DNA of 64,000 nucleotides from Flavobacteriales bacterium BRH_c54 (GTDB lineage Bacteria; Bacteroidota; Bacteroidia; Flavobacteriales_E; Vicingaceae): NCBI GenBank assembly GCA_000961845.1, contig LADZ01000016.1, positions 1 to 64,000 of the forward strand, read 5' to 3'. Shown piece by piece: positions 32,496 to 42,012 of this stretch (position 1 is its first letter; each line of letters starts with the position of its first letter). The notes under the pieces were generated by a model. It saw only the letters and a program-made list of their open reading frames with translations, ran no database searches and was not told where the DNA came from. The position numbers and the translations under genes were made by a program.

Positions 32496-34475
32496 ATGAA
32501 AAAATTAATTGTTTGTATAAGTTTCTTATTAGGAACATTGGTAGTTTTTGCTCAGAAAAATGATAGTCCGATATTAATGGAAATTGGAGACAAAAAAATC
32601 ACCTTAGAAGAGTTTGAAGCCATTTACAATAAAAACTCAGACAATAAAAAAAATACGAAAGAAGAAGTGGAAGATTATTTAGATTTATACATTAAATTTA
32701 AATTAAAAGTAGTTGAAGCTGAAGATTTAGGAATGGATACTTTACCTGCTTTTATACAAGAATTAGAGGGGTATAGAAAGCAGTTAGCCCAACCTTATTT
32801 AAGTGATAGAGAAGTTACTGAAAAGTTAATTGAAGAGGCTTATGAAAGAATGAAATATGATGTTAAGGCAGCTCATATTTTAGTGAAAGTGACTTTAGAA
32901 GCAGATCCAAAAGATACTTTGGCAGCTTATAACAAAATAATGAAAATTAGAAAAAGAATTGTTGGTGGAGAAGATTTTGAAAAAGTAGCTGCAGAAGTTT
33001 CTGAAGATCCTTCAGCAAAAAACAATCAAGGTAATTTAGGTTATTTTTCAGCTTTTCAAATGGTTTATCCTTTTGAAACAGCGGCTTACGAAACTGAAGT
33101 AGGAAAAATTTCTATGCCTGTAAGAACGAGTTTTGGTTATCATTTAGTAAAAACTATTGATAAAAGAAAAGCCAGAGGAATTATGAAAGTAGCTCACATA
33201 ATGGTAAGAGCAGATAAAAAGTTAGGTGAAGAAGAAATTAATCAAAAAAAGGAAAAGATAGATGAAATCTATGCAAAAGTAACTGCTAAAGATGCTGATT
33301 TTACGGCTTTAGCAAGACAATACTCAGAAGATAAAGAATCTGCAAAAAGAGGTGGTGAGTTACCTGCTTTCGGTGCCGGAAAAATGGTAGAAGAGTTTGA
33401 AACAGCTGCTTTCGCTTTAGAAAATGATGGAGATATTTCAGTACCTATACTTACAGATTACGGTTGGCACATCATTAAACGTTTAGAGTTGAAAAACTTA
33501 GAATCTTATGAGGAATTATACCCAACATTAAAAGCTAAAGTAGCAAGAGATTCCAGAGCAAATAAGAGTAAAGAAATTGTAATTGAAAATATTAAGAAAG
33601 AGAATAATTTTAAAGAAGACCTAAAAAGAAGAAACGATTTTTATACAGCTGTAGACCAAAAGAAGTTTAACAAAGGAGAATGGAAGGCTGAAGATGTTGC
33701 TAAATTGGATAAAGTAATGTTCGGGTTTTATCCAACAGATGGAGAAAAATTTGAATACAAACAAACACAATTTGCTAAAAGGTTAGAAAACCACATGAGT
33801 AGAAATGAACCTACTAATGTAGACTTAAAACCTTACATTAATAAACTATACAATACTGTGGTTGAAGAAATGACTATGAGATTTAAAAACAGAAGACTTC
33901 CTGTTGTAAATAAAGAGTTTAGAATGTTGTTGCAAGAATATAGAGAAGGAATTTTGTTGTTTAACATTACCGATGAAAAAGTATGGAGCAAAGCAGTTAA
34001 AGATTCTACTGGCTTAGAAGCTTTTTACCAAGCAAACAAACAAAATTATATGTGGGGAGAACGTGTAGATGCAGTTATTTATAAATGTAGCAACGAAAAA
34101 GTAGCTAAAAAAGTAGAGAAATTAATTAAAGTGAAAGCTAAAAAAGGATATAATAATGAGGATATTCTTAAACAAATCAATAAAGACAGCCAACTTAATT
34201 TAACCATTGAAGAAGGTAAATTTACTAAAGAACAAAATGAATTAGTTGCCAAAGCTAAATGGGAAAATAAAGCGGTAACCAAACTTAACAACGAAAATGA
34301 AGTTGTATTGATTAAAGTAAAAGAAGTATTAGCTCCTCAACCTAAATTATTAGATGAGGTGAGAGGGTTGGTAACTTCAGATTATCAAAACAAATTAGAA
34401 AAAGAGTGGGTAGAAACATTAAGAAAAAAATACCCTGTAAAAATCCATAAAGAAGTATTGTCTAAGTTACAGTAA
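32496..34475 (+). CDS. Periplasmic peptidyl-prolyl isomerase with two parvulin domains
   Basis: A 659-residue exported PpiC/SurA-type folding factor. Signal peptide (1-19, ending VVFAQ); a helical N-terminal region; a first rotamase domain at about 120-225 (KAAHILVKV, VSEDPSAKNNQGNLGYFSAF, TSFGYHLVKTID); a second at about 230-335 (KVAHIMVRADK, YSEDKESAKRGGELPAFGAG, TDYGWHIIKRLE); then a long helical C-terminal part of some 320 residues. It probably helps outer-membrane proteins fold or protects them in the periplasm. It is the first of three such proteins in a row behind guaB. Confidence 0.92.
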   Translation: MKKLIVCISFLLGTLVVFAQKNDSPILMEIGDKKITLEEFEAIYNKNSDNKKNTKEEVEDYLDLYIKFKLKVVEAEDLGMDTLPAFIQELEGYRKQLAQPYLSDREVTEKLIEEAYERMKYDVKAAHILVKVTLEADPKDTLAAYNKIMKIRKRIVGGEDFEKVAAEVSEDPSAKNNQGNLGYFSAFQMVYPFETAAYETEVGKISMPVRTSFGYHLVKTIDKRKARGIMKVAHIMVRADKKLGEEEINQKKEKIDEIYAKVTAKDADFTALARQYSEDKESAKRGGELPAFGAGKMVEEFETAAFALENDGDISVPILTDYGWHIIKRLELKNLESYEELYPTLKAKVARDSRANKSKEIVIENIKKENNFKEDLKRRNDFYTAVDQKKFNKGEWKAEDVAKLDKVMFGFYPTDGEKFEYKQTQFAKRLENHMSRNEPTNVDLKPYINKLYNTVVEEMTMRFKNRRLPVVNKEFRMLLQEYREGILLFNITDEKVWSKAVKDSTGLEAFYQANKQNYMWGERVDAVIYKCSNEKVAKKVEKLIKVKAKKGYNNEDILKQINKDSQLNLTIEEGKFTKEQNELVAKAKWENKAVTKLNNENEVVLIKVKEVLAPQPKLLDEVRGLVTSDYQNKLEKEWVETLRKKYPVKIHKEVLSKLQ

Positions 34476-34518
34476 CTATATATAATAGTTAATGGTGGTT
34501 AACAAATAACAAACAACA

Positions 34519-35394
34519 ATGAAACAACTGATAGGAGTCGCTATAATTTTACTTTCACTTGTTTCTTGTGAGTTAGATTTTTTTGCAAAACAAGAAGAAG
34601 ATGACAAACAAGATGTTGTTGTAGAACTGGGAGAATATCAGTTAAAATTGAAAGAAATTGAAAATTTAACGTTAACAGGTATTACTAAAGAAGACAGTTT
34701 AACGATTGTAAATAATTTTATTGAAAATTGGATTAAAGAAAAATTAGTCTTGCAAAAAGCAGAGCTTAATTTAGATCAAAATCAGCAAGATTTTAAAAAA
34801 CAATTGGAAGATTACAGAACAACACTTCTAATTTATACTTATGAAAAAGAGTTAATAAAACAAAAATTAGACACTTTTGTAGCTGAAGATGAGATTAAAG
34901 CCTATTACGATAAAAATCCTGAAAATTTTAAACTGATAAACGATATCGTTAAAGTGAAGTTTATGAAAGTGCCATTAAAAGCACCTAAAATTAAAAGAGT
35001 AAAAAAGAATTTTGCTTCAAATGAAGAAAAAGACCAGCAAGAAGTAAAAGAATATGCACATCAATATGCCGAAAAATTTTATTTTAACGAAGAAGAATGG
35101 ATAGAAGTAAATGATTTAAAAAAAGAACTACCTTTATCGGTTAATTATCAAATTGCGGCAAACAACAATATGGTGCTTGAAGATTCGTTAGCCTATTATT
35201 TTTTAAAAATTAACGACCATATAAAAAGTGGAGATGTTGCTCCTTTAGCATTTGAAACTAACAACATTAGAAACATCATTATTAATAAGAGAAAACTTAA
35301 TCTTTTAAAGAAATTAAAACACGATTTATACCAACAGGCAATTAACTCTAACAAAGTTAAGTTTTACAATAAACAAGAAGATAAACAAGAATAA
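34519..35394 (+). CDS. SurA-N-like lipoprotein without a rotamase domain
   Basis: A 291-residue lipoprotein (lipobox IILLSLVSC) between two parvulin-type isomerases. The body is almost all helix and highly charged: ENFIENWIKEKLVLQKAEL-like N-terminal helices, then YYDKNPENFKLINDIVKVKF, the typical junction between a SurA chaperone domain and a PpiC domain. The expected HILV...GG.LG rotamase signatures do not follow, so the isomerase domain is degenerate or lost. I infer a chaperone-only paralogue anchored to a membrane. The start is the first ATG, 43 bases after the upstream stop. Confidence 0.85.
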   Translation: MKQLIGVAIILLSLVSCELDFFAKQEEDDKQDVVVELGEYQLKLKEIENLTLTGITKEDSLTIVNNFIENWIKEKLVLQKAELNLDQNQQDFKKQLEDYRTTLLIYTYEKELIKQKLDTFVAEDEIKAYYDKNPENFKLINDIVKVKFMKVPLKAPKIKRVKKNFASNEEKDQQEVKEYAHQYAEKFYFNEEEWIEVNDLKKELPLSVNYQIAANNNMVLEDSLAYYFLKINDHIKSGDVAPLAFETNNIRNIIINKRKLNLLKKLKHDLYQQAINSNKVKFYNKQEDKQE

Positions 35395-35439
35395 AACTAA
35401 TTTTAAGTTTGAGATTAGACAACTGAGAAAAATAGACAT

Positions 35440-36789
35440 ATGATAATAAATATAAAAAACATACTCTTCCTTACGCTAATTTTAATTGGCAGTACATTAA
35501 AAAGTCAAACTGATGGGAAAGTATTAGATAAGACAATTGCCGTGGTGGGAGGAGAAATGTTGTTATTTTCCTCTTTAGAAACTCAAATAGTTTCTTTAAA
35601 ATCTCAAGGAGTAATTGTAGATGATGATAATAAATGCGAAATAATGGAAGAGTTATTATTTCAAAAATTATTAATTCATCAAGCAAAACTAGATAGTTTG
35701 GAAGTTAGTGATGAAGAAGTGGAGATGGAAATTGATAGAAGGTTAAATTATTTTATTGCACAAATTGGTTCTGAGCGAAAATTGGAGCAATACTATAAAA
35801 AGACCATTAAAGAAATTAAAGAAGAGTTTAGAGGTACGGTTAAAGATCAAATGGTTAGTCAGCGTATGCAAGGAAAAATTACTTCGGGACTAACTATTAC
35901 GCCAAAAGAAGTGAGAGATTTCTACAAAAAAATTCCTGAAGACTCAATACCAATGATAGAATCGGAAGTGAAGTATGCTCAAATATTGATTTATGCTAAA
36001 GAAAGCGAAGAAGAAATAAATGCAGCTAAAGAACGAATTCAAGCCATTAGAGATAGAATTATTAAAGGTGAAGACTTTTCAACCTTAGCGATTCTTTATT
36101 CAGAAGATGAAGGTTCAGCTAAAAATGGTGGAGAAATAGGTTTTTTAGGACGAGCAGAATTAGTTCCTGAATACTCAGCTACCGCTTTTAAATTAAAAAA
36201 TACCGCAGTTTCTGAAATTGTGAAAACCAAGTTTGGCTTTCATATTATTCAATTAATAGAAAGAAGAGGTCAAAAAGTTAATACCAGACATATCCTTATC
36301 AAAATTAAAGTAAGCGAAAAAGAAGTTCAAAATGCTAAAAATCTGGCGGATAGCATTTACAATGCATTGCCAACAGATACATTAACCTTTGGCGATTATG
36401 CTTTAAAATATTCTAACGATGAAAGTTCAGCCAAAAGCGATGGAGTAGTTGCTAACCCTCAAACAGGTACTGCGTTTTTTAGTTTAGATGAAGTAGAACC
36501 ACAAGTTTATTATACCTTAGAAAAACTTAAAGAAGGAGAAATTTCAAAACCTGTTCCTGCTCAATCTGCTGATGGTAAAAAAGGATATAGAATAGTTCAA
36601 CTAATTAGTAAAACAGAACCTCATAAAGCTTCGTTAGAAACAGATTATTCTAAAATTCAACAAGCAGCATTAGGAGCTAAAGAAGGAGAACATACATTAA
36701 AATGGATTAAAGAAAAGTTAGCAGATACACACGTTAACATTAGTGATGAATATAAAGGTTGTTCATTTGAAAATCCTTGGGTAAAATAA
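35440..36789 (+). CDS. surA: SurA-like periplasmic peptidyl-prolyl isomerase
   Basis: A 449-residue exported chaperone/isomerase with the SurA plan. Signal peptide (about 1-22, ending TLKSQ); N-terminal chaperone domain (TIAVVGGEMLLFSSLETQI, MEELLFQKLLIHQAKLDSL); a first parvulin domain at about 175-275 (KYAQILIYAK, YSEDEGSAKNGGEIGFLGRAE, KFGFHIIQLIERRG); and a second at about 282-390 (NTRHILIKIKVS, YSNDESSAKSDGVVANPQTG, GYRIVQLISKTE). It probably escorts outer-membrane proteins toward the BAM complex, whose BamD is also in this window. Third of the PPIase series behind guaB. Confidence 0.92.
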   Translation: MIINIKNILFLTLILIGSTLKSQTDGKVLDKTIAVVGGEMLLFSSLETQIVSLKSQGVIVDDDNKCEIMEELLFQKLLIHQAKLDSLEVSDEEVEMEIDRRLNYFIAQIGSERKLEQYYKKTIKEIKEEFRGTVKDQMVSQRMQGKITSGLTITPKEVRDFYKKIPEDSIPMIESEVKYAQILIYAKESEEEINAAKERIQAIRDRIIKGEDFSTLAILYSEDEGSAKNGGEIGFLGRAELVPEYSATAFKLKNTAVSEIVKTKFGFHIIQLIERRGQKVNTRHILIKIKVSEKEVQNAKNLADSIYNALPTDTLTFGDYALKYSNDESSAKSDGVVANPQTGTAFFSLDEVEPQVYYTLEKLKEGEISKPVPAQSADGKKGYRIVQLISKTEPHKASLETDYSKIQQAALGAKEGEHTLKWIKEKLADTHVNISDEYKGCSFENPWVK

Positions 36790-36817
36790 TTTTTACCGTT
36801 AACTAAAAAACTATACT

Positions 36818-37789
36818 ATGTCAGAAAATAAATATAAATCAGAAGTTGAAGCAATAGATGACTTTGTTAAAAGATACGATATTTTAAAACAAGAAATTGG
36901 GAAAGTAATTGTAGGGCAAGATGAGGTAATAAAAAGTGTGTTAATTTCTATTTTTAGTAGAGGACATTGTTTGTTGGTGGGGGTACCTGGTTTGGCAAAA
37001 ACCTTACTTATTAATACATTGGCAGATGCATTAGGATTGAGCTTTAACAGAATTCAATTTACTCCAGATTTAATGCCGTCAGATATTATTGGTTCTGAAA
37101 TTTTAGATGAAACAAAGAACTTTAAATTTATTAAAGGTCCTTTATTTGCTAACATTATTTTAGCTGATGAGATTAACAGAACACCTCCAAAAACACAATC
37201 GGCATTATTAGAGGCTATGCAAGAGAAAACCGTTACAGCCGCAGGAAATCATTATAAATTAGACAACCCTTTCTTTGTGCTGGCAACTCAAAACCCTATA
37301 GAACAAGAAGGAACCTATCCTTTGCCTGAAGCTCAGTTAGACAGGTTTATGTTTAATATTTGGGTAGATTATCCTAAATATGCTGAAGAGTTAGCCATTG
37401 TAAAAGCTACTACAACAGATAGTGATATCCAATTAAATAAAGTAATGACTGCTGATGAAATTATTTTCTTTCAGAATTTAATAAGAAAACTACCTGTTGC
37501 AGAAAATGTATTGGAGTATGCTGTGAAGTTGGTATCTAGTACCAGACCGGGTAATGAGTTCTCTCCCGAAATAGTGAATAATTATTTAAGTTGGGGAGCA
37601 GGACCAAGAGCTTCACAATATTTAATTGTTGGAGCTAAATGTCATGCGGCACTTAATGGGAAATATTCTCCGGATATTGATGATGTAAAAGCTGTAGCAA
37701 CACCAATTTTAAGACACAGAATTGTAAGAAATTACAAAGCAGAAGCAGATGGCTATTCTATAGAAAAAATTATAGAAGCTTTGTTATAA
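36818..37789 (+). CDS. MoxR-type AAA+ ATPase
   Basis: A 323-residue ATPase of the MoxR family, chaperone-like proteins that help mature metal- or cofactor-containing complexes. Walker A is VGVPGLAKTLL, Walker B IILADEINRTPPKTQSALLEAMQE, sensor 1 LATQNPIEQEGTYPLPEAQLDRF, and the C-terminal lid has ILRHRIVRN. The usual partners (DUF58 and VWA-domain BatA/BatB proteins) do not follow; the next 234 bases are non-coding. It sits 28 bases after the SurA-like gene, so it is probably the last gene of the guaB-PPIase unit. Confidence 0.95.
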   Translation: MSENKYKSEVEAIDDFVKRYDILKQEIGKVIVGQDEVIKSVLISIFSRGHCLLVGVPGLAKTLLINTLADALGLSFNRIQFTPDLMPSDIIGSEILDETKNFKFIKGPLFANIILADEINRTPPKTQSALLEAMQEKTVTAAGNHYKLDNPFFVLATQNPIEQEGTYPLPEAQLDRFMFNIWVDYPKYAEELAIVKATTTDSDIQLNKVMTADEIIFFQNLIRKLPVAENVLEYAVKLVSSTRPGNEFSPEIVNNYLSWGAGPRASQYLIVGAKCHAALNGKYSPDIDDVKAVATPILRHRIVRNYKAEADGYSIEKIIEALL

Positions 37790-38023
37790 AAGCTTTTTGG
37801 CTGTTTTTACAAATTTCATTTAACATCTTTTAAGACGACATGTTTTAAATTGCCTTATATTATGGCTAATTTAGAAGCATGCACTTCCTTAAGGTTATTA
37901 TTACAACTCATATCGAGTTGATGCACAAATTTACTTTATGAGATTGTACAATCTTTATTTACTTTCGGAGTAAGCCGAAAATCCCGAAAAAGAGTAGGCG
38001 TTATTTTTCAAAAAATATACATT
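37790..38023 (+). other. Intergenic leader region with several hairpins
   Basis: This 234-base gap has no credible gene. Three exact inverted repeats occur close together in its right half: AACTC/GAGTT (37905-37919), the palindrome AGATTGTACAATCT (37941-37954) and TTTCGG/CCGAAA (37963-37980). They could fold in the leader of the small coiled-coil gene that follows. I see no match to a named riboswitch and no clear promoter. Confidence 0.35.
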
Positions 38024-38308
38024 ATGAACAGAGAAGAATATAAAAAAGAAGCAAAATCAACAATTGACGAAGTTTTTAATCAAATAAATGAGTTAGAAGC
38101 TAAAAAAGAAAATGCTAAAGAAGAAGTTAAAGCGAGTTATAATGAGAAATTAGCTGAACTAAAAGCTAAAAGAGACGAAATGCAAACCAAATACGAAGAC
38201 TTACTAACTTCTTCGGAAGATAAATGGGAAGAAGTAAAGGATACTTTTGATAGTGCTTCTAACTCATTTAAACAAGGTTTTTCGGAATTAACTACCTTGG
38301 TTAAATAA
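38024..38308 (+). CDS. Small coiled-coil protein
   Basis: A 94-residue cytoplasmic protein made almost wholly of charged helix: EEYKKEAKSTIDEVFNQINE, KKENAKEEVKASYNEKLAEL, KDTFDSASNSFKQGFSELT. Heptad-like spacing predicts a long coiled coil. It resembles small stress-associated coiled-coil proteins of bacteria (the sll1863 type), but the match is one of composition, so no function is assigned. It has a 234-base structured leader and a strong terminator, so it is its own unit. Confidence 0.75.
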   Translation: MNREEYKKEAKSTIDEVFNQINELEAKKENAKEEVKASYNEKLAELKAKRDEMQTKYEDLLTSSEDKWEEVKDTFDSASNSFKQGFSELTTLVK

Positions 38309-38338
38309 TAGAAAACTTGGCGAGTTGATAAAAAAAAA

Positions 38339-38369
38339 GCAACCTAAATTATTTAGGTTGCTTTTTTTA
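38339..38369. terminator. Bidirectional terminator between convergent genes
   Basis: GCAACCTAAA (38339-38348) pairs exactly with TTTAGGTTGC (38352-38361) around a three-base loop, with A8 before and T7 after. It ends the small coiled-coil gene on the plus strand and fabI on the minus strand. Confidence 0.9.
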
Positions 38370-38392
38370 TAAGGTTAGCTTTTATAGCTTAA

Positions 38393-39199
38393 TTACATGA
38401 ATTTATCCATTACTTTTTGACTTACACCAACATTAGAGAAACCTCCATCGTGAAATAAGTTTTGCATGGTTACATATTTAGTTAAATCAGAAAATAGAGA
38501 AATGCAATAATCTGCACAAGCTAATGCACTTGCATTACCTAATGGAGACATGTCTTCAGCATAATTAATAAATGCATCAAATCCTTTCACACCACTTCCA
38601 GCTGTTGTAGCTGTAGGCGATTGAGAAATAGTGTTTACTCTTACTTTTTTATCTATTCCAAAATGATATCCAAAATTTCTAGCAATAGATTCCAATAGTG
38701 CTTTGGCATTAGACATATCATTATAATTGGGGAAAACTCTTTGTGCAGCAATATAAGATAATGCTAAAATTGAACCCCAATCATTCATTACATCTTTTTG
38801 CATGGCCACTTTCATTACTTTATGAAAAGAAATAGCAGAAATATCCATTCCTTTCATGTAATATTCATAGTTGTTTTCTGTATAGGGGATACCTTTTCTT
38901 ACGTTTAATGACATTCCTATGGAGTGAAGAATAAAGTCTATTTTACCGAATTTTTTAGTTGTAGCATCAAATAACTTTTCTAAATCTTCTATTGATGTTG
39001 CATCTGCAGGAATAACATCAGAGTTGGTTTTTTTGGCTAACTCATCTAATTCTCCCATTCTTATAGCAACAGGTGCATTGGTTAAAATAAATTCTGCACC
39101 TTCCTCATGAGCTCTTTCTGCAACTTTCCATGCTATAGAATGTTCGTTTAACGCTCCGAAGATGATTCCTTTTTTTCCTTTTAATAAATTAGTAGACAT
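38393..39199 (-). CDS. fabI: Enoyl-ACP reductase (FabI)
   Basis: A 268-residue short-chain-dehydrogenase-type reductase that completes each fatty-acid elongation cycle. The nucleotide-binding stretch GKKGIIFGALNEHSIAWKVA is the FabI form of the glycine-rich loop. ADATSIEDLEKLFD and FILHSIGMS follow. The catalytic pair is in ALSYIAAQRVFPNYNDMSNAKALLE (the Tyr and Lys of YNxMxxAKA), and VNTISQSPTATTAGSGVKGF closes the active site. Length is normal. It has an exact TATATTTG -7 element upstream. Confidence 0.97.
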   Translation of the reverse strand: MSTNLLKGKKGIIFGALNEHSIAWKVAERAHEEGAEFILTNAPVAIRMGELDELAKKTNSDVIPADATSIEDLEKLFDATTKKFGKIDFILHSIGMSLNVRKGIPYTENNYEYYMKGMDISAISFHKVMKVAMQKDVMNDWGSILALSYIAAQRVFPNYNDMSNAKALLESIARNFGYHFGIDKKVRVNTISQSPTATTAGSGVKGFDAFINYAEDMSPLGNASALACADYCISLFSDLTKYVTMQNLFHDGGFSNVGVSQKVMDKFM

Positions 39200-39232
39200 T
39201 TTTCTTTCTTTTATAAAAACTTTTTAGAGCCA

Positions 39233-39240
39233 CAAATATA
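39233..39240 (-). promoter_or_regulatory. -7 element of fabI
   Basis: Minus strand TATATTTG, an exact TAnnTTTG match, 33 bases before the fabI ATG. Confidence 0.55.
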
Positions 39241-39313
39241 GTGAGATTAATAAAATAAAAGCTAAAGATTTAGACTTAATTACACTCTTACCCTTTTCTT
39301 GTGGTTTTTCAGC

Positions 39314-40972
39314 CTATTTTACAGCTAATAAATGACGTGCATTTTCTTTTGCTGCTCCTGTTAGTTCCTTTCCACTTAGCATTTTAGCAATTTCGTCAAT
39401 TCTGTCGTCATCCATAAGCACTTTCATTTTAGTAAGGGTTTTGTTTTGATGGTTTTCTTTATAAATTTTAAAATGAGTATTTCCTTTGGCTGCAACCTGT
39501 GGTAAATGAGTTATAGCAATTATCTGAATTTTTTTGCTCATCAGTTCCATAATGGCAGCCATTTTATAAGCAATATCTCCAGATACACCAGTATCTATTT
39601 CATCAAAAACAATGGTTTGTATGGAAGAATTTTCTGCTAAAATAGCTTTTATGGTAAGCATTAACCTAGATAGTTCTCCTCCTGAAGCTGTTTTGTGTAA
39701 AGGTTTTAAAGTCATACCCTTATTGGCAGAAAACATAAATTCTATTTGGTCTATTCCTGTAATAGCAAATTCTTTATTCACTTGATGTTCAATTTTAAAA
39801 GAAGCATCTTCCATCCCTAATTCTTTAAGGTTGCCAATGATGTTTTTTTCTAAGGCTTTAAAACTATTTGTTCTTTTGGCAGATAACTTTTCAGCAATAT
39901 TCAACAGTGTTTTTTTACGTTGTTCAATTTCTTTTTTCAGTTGTTGTATTTTTTCTTCAGCAGAATTAATATCGTTTAACTGATTTTCGAGTTTATTTTT
40001 TAACTCCATTAGCTCGTCAGCATCTGCTACTTTATGTTTTTGTGTTAGAGCATAAATGCTGTTTAGTCTACTGTTGAGGTAGTCTAATTTAGAAGCATCA
40101 ACATCTACATTGTCGTTTTCTGCATCAATTTCTCCAGCAAGATCTTTTAACTCTATTAAAACGGTGTTTAATCGTTCTAAGAGCTGACTATAACCCTCAG
40201 AACAATGACTAATTTTTGAGAAGCCTTGTGTAATAGTGTTCATTCTGGAAATGATACTATCATCACTATTTAAAAGTAAATTTGCCGAAAGTTGTAAAGT
40301 AGTGTGAATTTGTTCGGCATTATTAATAATTTCTAACTGACTTTCAATATTGGCTTGTTCTCCCGATTGAAGTTTTAAGGATTTCAATTCTTCCAACTGA
40401 AAAGAAAGGTAATCTAAATCAGATTTTGCTTCATTTTCTGTGCGGAGCAATTGCTGATAACTTTGTTGTAATTTTTGATATTCGGAAAAATGCTGTTTAT
40501 ATTCTTTTAAAAGTTCATCGGTGTTGGCAAAAGCATCTATCACTTCTGTTTGAAAATCAGATGAATTAAGCTCTAAGGTTTCGTGTTGAGAATGAATATC
40601 TATTAAGGTTAACGATAATTCTTTAATCGTATTGAGGTTTACAGGAGTATCGTTTATAAAAGCTCTGGATTTACCATTGGCACTTATTTCTCTTCTAACT
40701 ATAATGGGAAATTCTAAATCTAAATCATTGCTTTTAAAAAATGGAGCAACCAATTTTTCGGAAACGTTAAAGGTTCCTTCTACTACACATTTTTTTTCTT
40801 TATCGTTGAGAACGGAAGTATCTGCTCGCTGACCAAGAATGAGCGATAAAGCTCCTAAAAGTATAGATTTTCCTGCTCCGGTTTCTCCCGTTATCACAGT
40901 AAAATCATTGTTAAAATTAAGCTGAAGTTGCTCAATAATAGCGTAATTTTTAATGACAAGCGATTGCAGCAT
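39314..40972 (-). CDS. recN: DNA repair protein RecN
   Basis: A 552-residue SMC-like ATPase for recombinational repair of double-strand breaks. Walker A is in VITGETGAGKSILLGALSL near residue 33. A long coiled coil spans about 160-370 with a RecN-type hinge. The ABC signature is TASGGELSRLMLTIKAIL, Walker B is IQTIVFDEIDTGVSG, and the H-loop is IAITHLPQVAA. The end (KEMLSGKELTGAAKENA-like) is typical. It follows the DUF4835 gene by 137 bases with its own -7 element, but lies in the same direction as the bamD-rpoZ-coaBC group, an order seen widely in Bacteroidota. Confidence 0.97.
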   Translation of the reverse strand: MLQSLVIKNYAIIEQLQLNFNNDFTVITGETGAGKSILLGALSLILGQRADTSVLNDKEKKCVVEGTFNVSEKLVAPFFKSNDLDLEFPIIVRREISANGKSRAFINDTPVNLNTIKELSLTLIDIHSQHETLELNSSDFQTEVIDAFANTDELLKEYKQHFSEYQKLQQSYQQLLRTENEAKSDLDYLSFQLEELKSLKLQSGEQANIESQLEIINNAEQIHTTLQLSANLLLNSDDSIISRMNTITQGFSKISHCSEGYSQLLERLNTVLIELKDLAGEIDAENDNVDVDASKLDYLNSRLNSIYALTQKHKVADADELMELKNKLENQLNDINSAEEKIQQLKKEIEQRKKTLLNIAEKLSAKRTNSFKALEKNIIGNLKELGMEDASFKIEHQVNKEFAITGIDQIEFMFSANKGMTLKPLHKTASGGELSRLMLTIKAILAENSSIQTIVFDEIDTGVSGDIAYKMAAIMELMSKKIQIIAITHLPQVAAKGNTHFKIYKENHQNKTLTKMKVLMDDDRIDEIAKMLSGKELTGAAKENARHLLAVK

Positions 40973-41003
40973 AGTTGGTTTTTTGATGTTAAAATTTCCA
41001 ACT

Positions 41004-41011
41004 CAAAAATA
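41004..41011 (-). promoter_or_regulatory. -7 element of recN
   Basis: Minus strand TATTTTTG, an exact TAnnTTTG match, 31 bases before the recN ATG, within the 137-base gap after the porD-like gene. Confidence 0.45.
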
Positions 41012-41109
41012 CATGTTTTTAATAGAAATATGAGAATTAGTATGGAAGTTTATGAGCTTTGGTTTTTTCTAATAACAGAGTATGAATAAAGGTAAAGGTT
41101 AGAAAGTAG

Positions 41110-42012
41110 TTATTTTCTAATTTCTTTATATTTACTTCCGTTCATGGGATTTATTTTATCGAGTAAAGTAATCACCTCACTTTTTTCGTTAGCAAGACCA
41201 CCTTTAAAAAGGTTTACAATCTCATCGGCTTTAGAATTAAAGAAAACCTGTAAATGAAAAGCTCCCGGTTTGGCTTTATAAACATTATCTAGAAGTTTTA
41301 AACTCTCTAACACTTTAGCTCTACCTTTGGCAACATCCTTAGCCATTTCATCAAAACCCAAACGGTGGTATTCGTAATAACATTGTCTTAACGATTCGTG
41401 AGTTGGATGAAGCAAGTCTTGCACTATCCAATATCTGTTAGTGTTATTTTCAAAAGCTTTCCAGCCCGGTTCGGCAGCTCCTTGAGCATTAGATACAATT
41501 TTTTGAGCTTGTAAAAAATAAGGAGTTCCACCTTTTAATTCGAAAGAATCGTAATCTAAACCAATAATAATGTAGGCATAAAAAGCCAACACAGAAGTAA
41601 GGTTAGAGAGGTGTGAATTTTCTGAATATTGTAAGTTGTCAAATTCGTTAAACCTAAATTCAAATTCTTTATCAATATGATTGAGCAAAGTACTGTTGTA
41701 GGAACTGTTAAAAACCGGTCTTCTAGATTGAATCTGAATGGTAGCTTTAAACTCTGTAGCAGAAACCATCTCATTTACATTGATTAAGATAGAACATTCA
41801 ATTCTTTCGTTTGGCTGATAAACGTGGTTAGTCCATTTCCGACTATTCATAAATTCAAAAATGTTTTTTTCCATAACGTCAAAAACACTTTTGTCGGTAG
41901 CCTGAACTTGCGTGGAGCTAATTTGTACTTTACAATCTAGTTCCTGAGCGGAAACGCTCATAAATAAACTTATGCAGCAGCTTAATAGTACTATTTTTAT
42001 ATATTCAATCAT
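41110..42012 (-). CDS. porD: DUF4835 family protein, PorD-like T9SS component
   Basis: A 300-residue exported protein with a signal peptide (IVLLSCCISLFMSVSAQ). The body fits DUF4835: an N-terminal beta region (ELDCKVQISSTQVQATDKSVF, INVNEMVSATEFKATIQIQSRRPVFNSSYNS) and a helical C-terminal part (LTSVLAFYAYIIIGLDYDSFELKGGTPYF, QAQKIVSNAQ). The family is annotated as PorD, linked to the type IX secretion system, though its exact role is not well defined. Its ATG overlaps the coaBC stop by 4 bases, so the two are translationally coupled. The gene order bamD-rpoZ-coaBC-porD-recN supports the assignment. Confidence 0.88.
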   Translation of the reverse strand: MIEYIKIVLLSCCISLFMSVSAQELDCKVQISSTQVQATDKSVFDVMEKNIFEFMNSRKWTNHVYQPNERIECSILINVNEMVSATEFKATIQIQSRRPVFNSSYNSTLLNHIDKEFEFRFNEFDNLQYSENSHLSNLTSVLAFYAYIIIGLDYDSFELKGGTPYFLQAQKIVSNAQGAAEPGWKAFENNTNRYWIVQDLLHPTHESLRQCYYEYHRLGFDEMAKDVAKGRAKVLESLKLLDNVYKAKPGAFHLQVFFNSKADEIVNLFKGGLANEKSEVITLLDKINPMNGSKYKEIRK

